A stretch of DNA of 41,187 bases from Gammaproteobacteria bacterium (GTDB taxonomy: Bacteria; Pseudomonadota; Gammaproteobacteria; Pseudomonadales; Azotimanducaceae). The notes under the pieces were generated by a model. The model ran no database searches and was not told the origin of the DNA. It saw nothing but the letters and a program-made list of their open reading frames with translations. Location: positions 166,181 through 207,367 of the forward strand of contig JAPPGA010000039.1 of NCBI GenBank assembly GCA_028821515.1, in the 5' to 3' direction. Positions 8,659 to 16,328 of the stretch are shown piece by piece. The number at the start of each line of letters is the position of its first letter. The first letter of the stretch is position 1. The position numbers and the translations under genes were made by a program.

Positions 8659-9587
8659 TTCTCCACTACCTGCAACATCGCGCTCTTCGCGCGGGGGTTG
8701 GCCGCGATCTCCGCCCCCGATGGCCGCCCATTTCGCAGGATGTGACGGGCACCGCCGCCCGGTTCCCCCGGAATTGACACGCGCCTCAACACCGGGTCGC
8801 CCTGCACCCAGGCGCGAAAACGTCGCCGTACCATGCGGTGCTCGATGCTATGGAAGGAAATCACTCCGAGACGGCCCCCGAGGTCGAGACATTCGAACGC
8901 CGCGTTCAATCCTTCGTCGAGTTGGTCAACCTCATCGTTCACGTGCATCCGTACCGCCTGAAACACGCGTGCGAGCGTCTGGCGATGCAACTGGCGCCCC
9001 ATCACCCTCTCCCTGACCACCCTCTCCCCTGTGGCACCCTCCCGGATCGCGCTCACAAGATCCAGGGTCCTCGCCAGCGGTCGCCTCCTGACAACCGCGC
9101 GCGCTATGCGGGCAGCGTGGTGGTCTTCGCCGTAGCGTCGAAACACTTCGGCCAGGTCTTCCTCTTCCGCGGAATTGAGCCACTGCGCGGCGGTCACGCC
9201 CTGCTTGCGGTCCATCCGCATGTCGAGCGGTCCGTCACGCATGTAGCTGAACCCGCGATCGGGATCCTCCAACTGGTATCCCGAGATGCCGATGTCCATC
9301 ATGACGCCAGTAATCGGCTGAAACCCCCGCCGGCGGGTCACCTCGTTGATGTGCGAGAACGATGCACACTCGACCGCCACGCGGGAATCCACCTTGGCCA
9401 GGCTGCGCGCCTGAGCGACCGCCTCCTCATCGCGGTCCATCGCCAGGAGTCTCGCCTCCGGCCTCAGGCCGCCGAGCAGCGCCCGGCTGTGACCGCCGCC
9501 GCCGTAGGTCGCGTCGACGTACCTGCCCGATACGTCCGTCGTCACCGCCGACACGATCTCGTCCAGCAATACGGGGGTATGGGGCAT
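8649..9587 (-). CDS. rsmH: 16S rRNA (cytosine1402-N4)-methyltransferase
   Basis: RsmH methylates N4 of C1402 in the decoding centre of 16S rRNA using S-adenosylmethionine. The 312-residue protein starts MPHTPVLLDEIV and has the SAM motif DATYGGGGHS, AMDRDEEA, DIGISGYQLEDPDRGFSY, FQAVRMHVNDE and VISFHSIEHRMV. Near residue 190 it has roughly 12 extra residues compared with my recollection of E. coli, rich in Gly, Arg and Val, and the usual HPATRTFQA motif reads HRQTLARVFQA. The insert coincides with a short GA-rich direct repeat at 9001-9045. ATG 9587 lies 15 bp downstream of mraZ. Confidence 0.95.
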   Translation of the reverse strand: MPHTPVLLDEIVSAVTTDVSGRYVDATYGGGGHSRALLGGLRPEARLLAMDRDEEAVAQARSLAKVDSRVAVECASFSHINEVTRRRGFQPITGVMMDIGISGYQLEDPDRGFSYMRDGPLDMRMDRKQGVTAAQWLNSAEEEDLAEVFRRYGEDHHAARIARAVVRRRPLARTLDLVSAIREGATGERVVRERVMGRQLHRQTLARVFQAVRMHVNDEVDQLDEGLNAAFECLDLGGRLGVISFHSIEHRMVRRRFRAWVQGDPVLRRVSIPGEPGGGARHILRNGRPSGAEIAANPRAKSAMLQVVEKCA

Positions 9588-9602
9588 TGCATCACGACCG
9601 CA

Positions 9603-10067
9603 TCAGATGGACAGGGCATCCAGGCCGGCCGACTCGGTCAATTCCGACGTGACCTCAGAGGCCATGGAGCGCGAGTTCTCCTCGCGCTCGCGCCAACGCT
9701 CCTCGGCCCAGATTTCGATCTTCCGGCCGATCCCGAACACGATCAGCCGCTTCTCCAGTCCAGCGAACTCGCGCAAGGTTGGAGGCAGCAGCACCCGGCC
9801 ATGGCCATCGAGTTGGACATCCGTGGCGTGACCGATGAGAAGCCTCTGGATGGCGCGCGCGGCAGGACGCATGTTGGCCAGCGACTGCAGGCTGGATTCG
9901 ATTTCCTCCCACTCGGGGAGCGGATACAGGAGCAGACATCGCTCGTGCAGATCGATCGTGACGACGACCTGTCCGTCGAAACGCTCGAGCACGACCTGGC
10001 GAAAACGCGCTGGCAGAGCCATGCGGCCCCTAGCGTCGAGCGTGACTGAATTACTGCCCCGGAACAT
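9603..10067 (-). CDS. mraZ: Transcriptional regulator MraZ
   Basis: MraZ is a nucleoid-associated repressor of its own dcw operon. The 154 residues contain the two AbrB-like repeats: MFRGSNSVTLDARGRMALPARFR at the start and GHATDVQLDGHGRVLLPPTLREF in the middle (both with the DxxGR signature). Length equals the E. coli protein (152). ATG 10067 is the first gene of the cluster, and a four-box operator lies about 50-90 bp upstream. An obvious Shine-Dalgarno is not visible before the ATG. Confidence 0.96.
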   Translation of the reverse strand: MFRGSNSVTLDARGRMALPARFRQVVLERFDGQVVVTIDLHERCLLLYPLPEWEEIESSLQSLANMRPAARAIQRLLIGHATDVQLDGHGRVLLPPTLREFAGLEKRLIVFGIGRKIEIWAEERWREREENSRSMASEVTSELTESAGLDALSI

Positions 10068-10119
10068 GGTAGTGAACGAGCGTCGGCTACCCTTCAGTAC
10101 ACATCGTGTACCCTATATA

Positions 10120-10153
10120 CCGCATTTAGCCTATTTTTTCCCACTTTTTCCTA
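10120..10153 (-). promoter_or_regulatory. Probable MraZ operator with four boxes at 10-bp spacing
   Basis: Read on the minus strand, four boxes begin exactly every 10 bp: TAGG (10153-10150), TGGG (10143-10140), TAGG (10133-10130) and GCGG (10123-10120), separated by A-rich 6-bp spacers. MraZ is known to bind direct repeats of the type TGGGN with about 5-bp spacers upstream of mraZ. The site lies upstream of mraZ in the correct orientation. The promoter itself is less clear: TTGAAT at 10159-10154 could be a -35, but no good -10 follows at standard spacing. Confidence 0.75.
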
Positions 10154-10198
10154 TTCAAGCCCCCGACGATAAATCCCATGCGCAGGGGGGTCAAGCGG

Positions 10199-10214
10199 AA
10201 AAAGCGCGTCGCGC
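10199..10214 (-). terminator. Possible short terminator after rnpB
   Basis: On the minus strand a small hairpin GCGC-GAC-GCGC (10214-10204) is followed by a run of five T (10203-10199). It lies about 20 bp after the rnpB 3' end and before the mraZ promoter region. The stem is short, so this is a weak call. Confidence 0.4.
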
Positions 10215-10234
10215 AACTGTTTGAAAAGGAAGGA

Positions 10235-10584
<350 letters not shown>

Positions 10585-10620
10585 CGGCCTACGATACCAC
10601 TGAGTCGCGCAAGGCCGGGC

Positions 10621-11454
10621 CTACCGGGTCAGCGTGACGGCCTGCCGATACAACTCTGCCCGGTCGGCGCCCGTCAGCCGCGACGCGACGCGCGCGGCGC
10701 GTGAGGGAGGCAACTCCTCCAGCAGCACGCGAAGGACCTCGCCGGCAGACAGCAGCGGGCTCTCTTCGCCAACGCCCGCGAGGATGCAGACGAACTCCCC
10801 CTTATGCGTCTCGATCTCGTCGGCGACCTCGGCAACCGTACCGTGAACGATGGTTTCGAACATCTTCGTGAGTTCCCGGCAGACGACGATTTCGCGTTCC
10901 TCTGCCCCCAGGTCGAGCAGGTCGCCCAGGGTGTCTCCTATGCGATGGGGCGCTTCGAAGAATACCGTCGCCTCGCACCGCGCCAGCATGCTCGACAACA
11001 CTGCGCGCCGGCGCTGCGGCCGCGCCGGGAGGAACCCTTCAAACGTAAAGCGGTTAGTGGCGACCGGGGATGCCGATACGGCAGCCGTGACGGCACTGAC
11101 ACCCGGTACGGGGATCACCCTGATACCCTCGCCAAACGCCAGGCGCACAAGTTCGAATCCGGGGTCCGACAGCAGGGGAGTCCCGGCATCCGAGACCAAC
11201 GCGACGTCCGAACCGCCCTCCAGGCGTACCAGGACGCGGCGGCTCGCCGCCGTTTCGTTCTGATCGTGCAAACTGATGATTTCGGCGGGCACGGCACCGA
11301 CGTGGCGCAACAGGGTACGGCAACGTCTGGTATCTTCGCAGGCCACAATCTCAACCTTCTTGAGGGCATCGACCGCTCGCGCGGTGATGTCCGAAAGGTT
11401 TCCAATAGGGGTCGCCACAACGAACAGGCAACCGGTGTTTCGCAAAGCTGTCAT
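10621..11454 (-). CDS. rsmI: 16S rRNA (cytidine1402-2'-O)-methyltransferase
   Basis: RsmI methylates the ribose of C1402, the same nucleotide whose base is modified by RsmH. The 277-residue protein has the tetrapyrrole-methylase fold signatures LFVVATPIGNLSDITARAVD at residue 9 onward, CEDTRRCRTLLRH, LVSDAGTPLLSDPG and VIPVPGVSAVTAAV, then FEGFLPARPQRRRA. Length is normal (E. coli 286). ATG 11454 is divergent from lpoA, and the two 5' ends overlap by about 20 nt, so the promoters must lie inside the opposite gene. Confidence 0.96.
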   Translation of the reverse strand: MTALRNTGCLFVVATPIGNLSDITARAVDALKKVEIVACEDTRRCRTLLRHVGAVPAEIISLHDQNETAASRRVLVRLEGGSDVALVSDAGTPLLSDPGFELVRLAFGEGIRVIPVPGVSAVTAAVSASPVATNRFTFEGFLPARPQRRRAVLSSMLARCEATVFFEAPHRIGDTLGDLLDLGAEEREIVVCRELTKMFETIVHGTVAEVADEIETHKGEFVCILAGVGEESPLLSAGEVLRVLLEELPPSRAARVASRLTGADRAELYRQAVTLTR

Positions 11455-13282
11455 CGTCCCGCTCCAGATCCCGTTAGCGATCTGCCTGATTGTCTCAATC
11501 GTGGGCTGTCAATCACAGGGCGAAGGCGGACCACGCGTGCCGAGCGTCGACGATGTCACCGACGAGCGGGAAATCGTCGCAGACCCGATCCAGCGCGCCC
11601 GGCAACTACTGGCGCGGGGAGACCCCGCGGCGGCCGCCGCAGAGCTGCGCCGGGTCGATGCCGAGAAGTCCGTCTCTCCCCTCCGACGATTCGAGTGGAC
11701 GTTCGTGAACGCCGAGATCCAGATCAGCCTGGGGAGACTCACGGCCGCTGAAGAACGGGCAGCGGCGGCCAAACCCGGGAACGCGGAGCAACGCTCGCGG
11801 CTCGCCCTGCTGTTCGCCCGAATCCACGCCGCCAGGGGGGACTATGCCACCGCATCGGCGGCGCTCGCTATTGCGGCACAGGATGTCGATCCATCCGCCA
11901 CCAACGGCGACCTGGCGAGATCAATGATCGCAGCGGCGTGGCACCACGCCCAACGCGTTCCGGGACATCGCGTTGCCGGCCGACTTCTTGAGTCCGGGAA
12001 CCCTTCGGAAAGGGCGTGGTGGCGGCTCGTCGACGCGGTCAACGGGGCGCTCACGACGCAGGGACAGCGGACTGCCTGGCGACGTTGGCGCCTGAATCAC
12101 CCGAACCATGCCGCCGGGCGTTTCGTTCCGCCAACACTTGCCGGCACGGATTCCGGCCCTGCCCGCATCGCCCTGTTCCTCCCGTTCACAGGCCGCCTGA
12201 AGAGTGCCGGGGAAACCGTCCGCGACGGATTCCTGTCCGCCTACTTCCTGTCGGGGGCGACCTCCCGACAGTCGATTCATCTGTACGACACCACCACGGC
12301 ACCCATTGCAGCGCTCTACCGTGAAGCGCAGCGGGACGGCGCGGACGCCATAGTTGGCCCATTGTCGAAGGAGCACGTTGCCGACATGTGGTCACTCGAC
12401 CCGGTCATACCCACGCTCACCCTGAATACCGTTGCAGTCTCGGAGACGAGGCGATCACATCCGATCCAGTTCGCATTGACGGTGGAAGACGAGGCGCGGG
12501 CGATCGCAAATCGCGTAGTGGCGGACGGCTGGCGCCGCGTGATCGTGCTGCGCAACCCCGAGAATTGGACTGCCCGGGCATTCGCGGTGCTGTCCGAGCA
12601 CCTCGGGCCGGGGCCGGGAGGAGCGGGACAACAACAGTCAGTGAATGGCGAGGGAACGCGATTGGTGAGTACCGGGGTTTTTTTGGAGGGGAGTGACGTG
12701 ACCGCTGTCGTGGGAGAAACGCTGCTCATCGAAGCAAGCAAGCAACGGCATGCACAAATCGAGCGCCTTGTTGGAGACGAGGTCGAGTTCACACCCCGGC
12801 GCCGGTCGGATGTCGACGCGGTCATCGCCCTGGTCGAAGGCAGCCAACTGGCATCCCTCAAGCCAGCGCTCGCCTTCCACTTCGCTTCAGACCTGCCAAT
12901 CTACGTGTCCTCCCAGGCAGGGCGCGACGTGACAAACCCGGACGACCTGGAACTTCTTCGAATCTGCGACATGCCCTGGCGCCTGTTTCCACCGCAGATC
13001 AAGTCGGAGTTGCGCGAGGCGTTTCCGAATAATCACGGCACCGCGGACACGCTGTTCGCATTCGGGCTGGACGCTTACCGACTGGTCAACCAGATGACCC
13101 GGCTGACCACCTTCAAGGACACCAGGATCATGGGTAGCACCGGCATTCTTGCGCTGGGCACCGACGGCGTCATCCGGCGGGAGCCCGTGTGGGCGCTCGT
13201 CAAGGACGGTCGATTCGAACCGCTCGCGCCGGTTGGAGCAACCGAACCGGGCAATGCGGACCTGGCGACAGCGGGCCGGTAG
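11435..13282 (+). CDS. lpoA: Outer-membrane lipoprotein activator of PBP1A (LpoA/LppC family)
   Basis: LpoA is an outer-membrane lipoprotein that reaches through the periplasm to activate PBP1A. I chose GTG 11435 because it gives a short basic start and hydrophobic stretch MFRKAVIVPLQIPLAIC, ending at a lipobox IVGC; cleavage would leave Cys25 for lipidation. The 615-residue protein has an N-terminal helical repeat region (many Ala/Arg helices to about 230) and a C-terminal periplasmic-binding-like domain starting IALFLPFTGRLKSAGETVRDGFLSA. Family members are similar in size (E. coli 678). It is followed by yraN with a 29-nt overlap, the usual rsmI-lpoA-yraN arrangement. Confidence 0.9.
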   Translation: MFRKAVIVPLQIPLAICLIVSIVGCQSQGEGGPRVPSVDDVTDEREIVADPIQRARQLLARGDPAAAAAELRRVDAEKSVSPLRRFEWTFVNAEIQISLGRLTAAEERAAAAKPGNAEQRSRLALLFARIHAARGDYATASAALAIAAQDVDPSATNGDLARSMIAAAWHHAQRVPGHRVAGRLLESGNPSERAWWRLVDAVNGALTTQGQRTAWRRWRLNHPNHAAGRFVPPTLAGTDSGPARIALFLPFTGRLKSAGETVRDGFLSAYFLSGATSRQSIHLYDTTTAPIAALYREAQRDGADAIVGPLSKEHVADMWSLDPVIPTLTLNTVAVSETRRSHPIQFALTVEDEARAIANRVVADGWRRVIVLRNPENWTARAFAVLSEHLGPGPGGAGQQQSVNGEGTRLVSTGVFLEGSDVTAVVGETLLIEASKQRHAQIERLVGDEVEFTPRRRSDVDAVIALVEGSQLASLKPALAFHFASDLPIYVSSQAGRDVTNPDDLELLRICDMPWRLFPPQIKSELREAFPNNHGTADTLFAFGLDAYRLVNQMTRLTTFKDTRIMGSTGILALGTDGVIRREPVWALVKDGRFEPLAPVGATEPGNADLATAGR

Positions 13283-13619
13283 ACGCGCCGAGCGCAAGGC
13301 GCGGCGTCACCTCGAACGGCGCGGCCTCAAGACCATCGCCCGGAACTATTCGCGGCCGTACGGCGAGATCGATCTCGTCATGCGGGATGGGCCAGTGGTG
13401 GTCTTCATCGAGGTACGCTACCGGGGTCCCGGGTCGTGGCTCGACGGGGTTCATTCCGTCGACGCGGCGAAGCGGCGCCGCCTGACAAGGGCCGCCGAGT
13501 CCTTCCTTCAGGCGCACCCGGAATACGACACCGATCCGACAAGGTTTGACGTGGTATCGGTGTCGAGGACAAACTTTGGCAGACGAATCGAATGGGTGGC
13601 AGATGCGTTCACGGGCTAA
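13254..13619 (+). CDS. yraN: YraN family (UPF0102) endonuclease-fold protein
   Basis: The 121-residue protein has the family core: GRRAERKARRHLERRGLKTI, RPYGEIDLVMRDG, VVVFIEVRYRG and a closing EWVADAF. The Glu/Asp and ExxR-like residues resemble Holliday-junction resolvase folds, but the biochemical role is not firmly established. ATG 13254 lies inside the end of lpoA (29-nt overlap); longer upstream frames are overlap with lpoA. In relatives diaA follows yraN, then dolP; here a family B repeat takes the place of diaA. Confidence 0.9.
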   Translation: MRTWRQRAGRRAERKARRHLERRGLKTIARNYSRPYGEIDLVMRDGPVVVFIEVRYRGPGSWLDGVHSVDAAKRRRLTRAAESFLQAHPEYDTDPTRFDVVSVSRTNFGRRIEWVADAFTG

Positions 13620-13627
13620 GGGCTTGA

Positions 13628-13727
13628 GCCGTAGAACGGCACGCCGTGCCGAACAAGGCGCAAGACCGCAGGTGGGCTTGGGCGGGGGTGGAATGCGGCG
13701 CGCCGAGGGGCCGACGAATTTCATGGC
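13628..13727 (+). repeat. Dispersed ~100-bp repeat, family B, copy 1
   Basis: This copy aligns with 41049-41145 (same orientation) and 28354-28454 (reverse). Shared blocks are GCCGTAGA, a hairpin CGGCAC-3 bases-GTGCCG, the invariant GGTGGGCTTGGGCGGGG, GGCGCGCC and a terminal TTTCATGGC. It begins 8 bp after the yraN stop and reaches into the start of dolP. Confidence 0.9.
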
Positions 13728-14250
13728 TGGATTCTGTTTCTGCGCAGGATTGCTGTTGCTGTCGTCCTGCGCCAGCGAAGACCTTCGCAAACGCACGACC
13801 GGCGCGTTGATCGACGATGTCGGTATCGAGCACGTCGTCATGCGGGAAATCAAGGCTGACGAGCGCCTGAAGCCCGCTCACCTCATCGTCGTCAGCGTGG
13901 ACGGGGTGGTGTTGCTGGCGGGGCAACTCCCGACGGAGGAACTCAAGACCGCGGCACAGGAGGCTGCCGAGCGGGTGCGGAAAGTACGGAAGATCCACAA
14001 CGAGATCGAGGTGGCCCCACCGACCAACATCGGCGTGCGGACCAACGACAAGTGGATGAAAACAAAGGTCAAGACGGCCCTTTTGAGCGACGAGAACGTG
14101 GACGCGAACCTCATCAAGGTGGTGGTGGAAAACAGCGTCATCTACCTCATGGGTACCCTCCCCCGGCAGGCAGGCGACGCGGCCTCAGAAATCGCGCGGT
14201 CGGTCTTCGGGGTGCAGAAGGTCGTCAAGGTGTTCGAGTACATCGACTAG
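13693..14250 (+). CDS. dolP: BON-domain outer-membrane lipoprotein (DolP/YraP)
   Basis: DolP is an outer-membrane lipoprotein with two BON domains that supports envelope integrity. A hydrophobic stretch ending in the lipobox LSSC is followed by BON1 (from about GALIDDVGIEHVV, with VDGVVLLAGQLP) and BON2 (NDKWMKTKVKTALLSDENVD, VIYLMGTLP, VQKVVKVFEYID). ATG 13693 gives an arginine-containing start and 185 residues; ATG 13723 (MAGFCFCAGLLLLSSC) would give 175 but lacks a basic n-region. Both start codons lie inside the family B repeat. The TAG stop coincides with the edge of a TA-flanked inverted-repeat element. Confidence 0.88.
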   Translation: MRRAEGPTNFMAGFCFCAGLLLLSSCASEDLRKRTTGALIDDVGIEHVVMREIKADERLKPAHLIVVSVDGVVLLAGQLPTEELKTAAQEAAERVRKVRKIHNEIEVAPPTNIGVRTNDKWMKTKVKTALLSDENVDANLIKVVVENSVIYLMGTLPRQAGDAASEIARSVFGVQKVVKVFEYID

Positions 14251-14368
14251 TGTTCCGTCAAGCCTAAATATGCGAGTGCCCCACAGCCGACGCCTCCGGC
14301 TTCGGCTGTGGCCCGGCCCCGCTCGTCGACCGCAGATACCCGTAGATCTGGGTTTGACGGAGCACTAG
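14247..14368. mobile_element. MITE-like element with 18-bp terminal inverted repeats
   Basis: The left end CTAGTGTTCCGTCAAGCC (14247-14264) and the inverted right end CTAGTGCTCCGTCAAACC (14368-14351 on the minus strand) match at 16 of 18 bases. Both sit at TA dinucleotides, consistent with a TA target duplication as in the IS630/Tc1 group (inference). Inside is a perfect 10-bp stem, CCACAGCCGA (14281-14290) with TCGGCTGTGG (14302-14311), and a small CAGAT/ATCTG pair. It has no coding capacity. It lies between convergent dolP and sspB, so the stem could also end transcription. Confidence 0.65.
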
Positions 14369-14417
14369 GGCGGCTCAGACCTCCCGCGTCGCTGCGAGGC
14401 GCGGATGTACGAAACTA

Positions 14418-14804
14418 CTACGGGACGAGGCTGAGGGTCGGTCGCTTCCCGCTGCCCTGATCCGGCGTAGCGCCGCCGGTGGGACGCAGGTTTGCCGTCC
14501 CGACTTCGAATGCCATGCCCTGCCCCGTCTCCCTGGCGTAGACGGCGATCACCGCGTCAAGAGGCACGACCACGCGAAAGGGGCTTCCGCCGAAGCGGGA
14601 GTCGAACGTCATCAAACCGTCGGCAATACCGAAATCGCGCACCGCGCGAGAAGAGATATTGAGAACGATGCGATTCGATTCGACGTAGTCAGCGGGCACC
14701 TTCACGCCAACGACGTCGGCGGCAACGACGACGAAGGGGGTACAGTCGTTGTCCGAGATCCAGTCGATGAGCGCATTCACCAGGTAGGGCCGGGAGGAAT
14801 TCAC
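14418..14804 (-). CDS. sspB: ClpXP protease adaptor SspB
   Basis: SspB delivers ssrA-tagged and other substrates to ClpXP. The 128-residue protein opens with SSRPYLVNALIDWISDNDCTP, the family dimer and tag-binding fold, includes VLNISSRAVRDF and TFDSRFGG, and after a flexible linker ends KRPTLSLVP, a match to the ClpX-binding tail motif (usually RPxLRVVK). It starts at GTG 14804, one base after the sspA stop, as in the usual sspA-sspB operon. Confidence 0.93.
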   Translation of the reverse strand: MNSSRPYLVNALIDWISDNDCTPFVVVAADVVGVKVPADYVESNRIVLNISSRAVRDFGIADGLMTFDSRFGGSPFRVVVPLDAVIAVYARETGQGMAFEVGTANLRPTGGATPDQGSGKRPTLSLVP

Positions 14805-14805
14805 G

Positions 14806-15438
14806 TCAGTCGTACATTTCCATTTCGGTCTCGGTGAGGCTTCCCCGGAACGACGGGCGGGCGAATAACTCGCGCATGTACCTGCGCATCGGGCGCGCCT
14901 GGCGCTCCGGCAGCTTGACGCCCATGTACTTCAGCCGCCAGAGGATGGGCGCCACGCAACAATCGACCAGGGTGAATTCGTCGCTCATGAAGAACGGCTT
15001 GTCCGCGAATATCGGCGCGACCGTGATCATGCTTTCGGTCAACTCCTTGCGCGCCCTGGCCAACGTCGGCTCACGGCTTCTTCCAGACATGAGGAGATCG
15101 ACGTTCCTGGTCCAGTCCTTCTCGATGCGGTGTATGAGCGAACGGCTCTGCGCCCGCGCGACGGGATAGACCGGCAGCAGCGGCGGGTGGGGGAAACGCT
15201 CGTCGAGGTATTCCATGATGACCGTGCTCTCGAACAGGACCAGTTCGCGGTCGAGCAGCGTAGGCAGCGAGTTGTAGGGATTGATCTCCGCCAGGTCCTC
15301 GGGTTTCTTGCCCGGACTGACGTCAACGATGTCGACGTTCACACCTTTTTCCGCGACGACCATTCGCACGCGATGGCTGTAGTGGTCCGCCGCATCGGAA
15401 AACAGTGTCATCGACGATCGCCTGGTGACAATACTCAT
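14806..15438 (-). CDS. sspA: Stringent starvation protein A
   Basis: SspA is a glutathione-S-transferase-like protein that binds RNA polymerase and lacks GST activity. The 210 residues from ATG 15438 begin MSIVTRRSSMTLFSD and contain DHYSHRVRMVVAEKGV, NPYNSLPTLLDRELVLFEST, the SspA hallmark IMEYLDERFPHPPL and RIEKDW, and DEFTLVDCCVAPILWRL. An in-frame extension to 15474 was rejected because an AGGTG site precedes 15438 and alignment to the family starts there. It follows petC by 17 bp and is coupled to sspB. Confidence 0.95.
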   Translation of the reverse strand: MSIVTRRSSMTLFSDAADHYSHRVRMVVAEKGVNVDIVDVSPGKKPEDLAEINPYNSLPTLLDRELVLFESTVIMEYLDERFPHPPLLPVYPVARAQSRSLIHRIEKDWTRNVDLLMSGRSREPTLARARKELTESMITVAPIFADKPFFMSDEFTLVDCCVAPILWRLKYMGVKLPERQARPMRRYMRELFARPSFRGSLTETEMEMYD

Positions 15439-15455
15439 GGGCACCTCGCGCAGGA

Positions 15456-16328
15456 TCAGTGGATGTCCTTCCAATACTCGCGATTGAGCAGGTAGGCGAA
15501 CACGAACAGGAGACCCAGGAACAGGAGGACATAGACTCCCAGTCGCTCGCGTTCCAGGCGCGTCGGCTCGCCCACGTAGTAGAGGAAGTTGACGATGTCG
15601 TATACGGCCTGGTCGAAATCTTCTTCGCTCAAGATCCCCGTCCCCGCCTCGACCGCGAGGCTGTCGCAGCGGTTGCGCCGCCCGATCTCTTCTTCCCGCT
15701 TCTGTCGATCCTCCGACGTCAACGCCAGGAACCCGCCCAGCACCGCCTCTTCGCCGGCCAGCAGGTCAACCGGCTCGGGGCCGCATCCGGCTTCCCGTTG
15801 CTCTCCCTGAAGCTCCATCAGGACGTTCGGCATCCCGACATTGGGAAAGACCTTGTTGTTCACGCCGAACGGCCGATCTTCGTCGATATAGAACGTCATC
15901 AGGTAGTTGTACAGCCAGTCCACGCCCCGAACGCGCGCCACCATCGTCAGATCCGGCGGCGGTGCGCCGAACCAGGCCTTCGACTCTTCGGTGGGCATTG
16001 ATGTGGCCATCAACTCGCCGAACTTCTGGCCGGTGAAGACGAGGTTCTCGAGGAACAGGTCTTCCGGTACGCCGAGGTCGACCGCAGTGCGTTCGTAGCG
16101 CTGGAACTTCAACGAGTGGCATCCAAGGCAATAGTTGACGTAGTACTTGACCCCCCGCTGGAGCGAAGCCTCGTCGTGGAGGTCCGGCTGCATCGAACGC
16201 AAGGGCCAGTCCGACTCGGCGGCGGCGGCACCCGCACCGAACATGACGGAGAACGCCAGAACGCCGGTCACCCCCAATGAGCGGCAAGCCGAGAGTTGCG
16301 GGACCAAACCGGTCGTTCGAAGGCTCAC
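15456..16328 (-). CDS. petC: Ubiquinol-cytochrome c reductase cytochrome c1
   Basis: Cytochrome c1 passes electrons from the Rieske centre to soluble cytochrome c. GTG 16328 overlaps the petB stop (GTGA) and gives a 290-residue precursor with a signal peptide ending AGAAAA. Heme is bound covalently at C67-L-G-C70-H71, the likely axial methionine is in NVGMPNVL, and a C-terminal membrane anchor (VYVLLFLGLLFVFAYLL) precedes a basic tail. A longer frame up to 16376 exists but has no signal-peptide support. Confidence 0.95.
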   Translation of the reverse strand: MSLRTTGLVPQLSACRSLGVTGVLAFSVMFGAGAAAAESDWPLRSMQPDLHDEASLQRGVKYYVNYCLGCHSLKFQRYERTAVDLGVPEDLFLENLVFTGQKFGELMATSMPTEESKAWFGAPPPDLTMVARVRGVDWLYNYLMTFYIDEDRPFGVNNKVFPNVGMPNVLMELQGEQREAGCGPEPVDLLAGEEAVLGGFLALTSEDRQKREEEIGRRNRCDSLAVEAGTGILSEEDFDQAVYDIVNFLYYVGEPTRLERERLGVYVLLFLGLLFVFAYLLNREYWKDIH

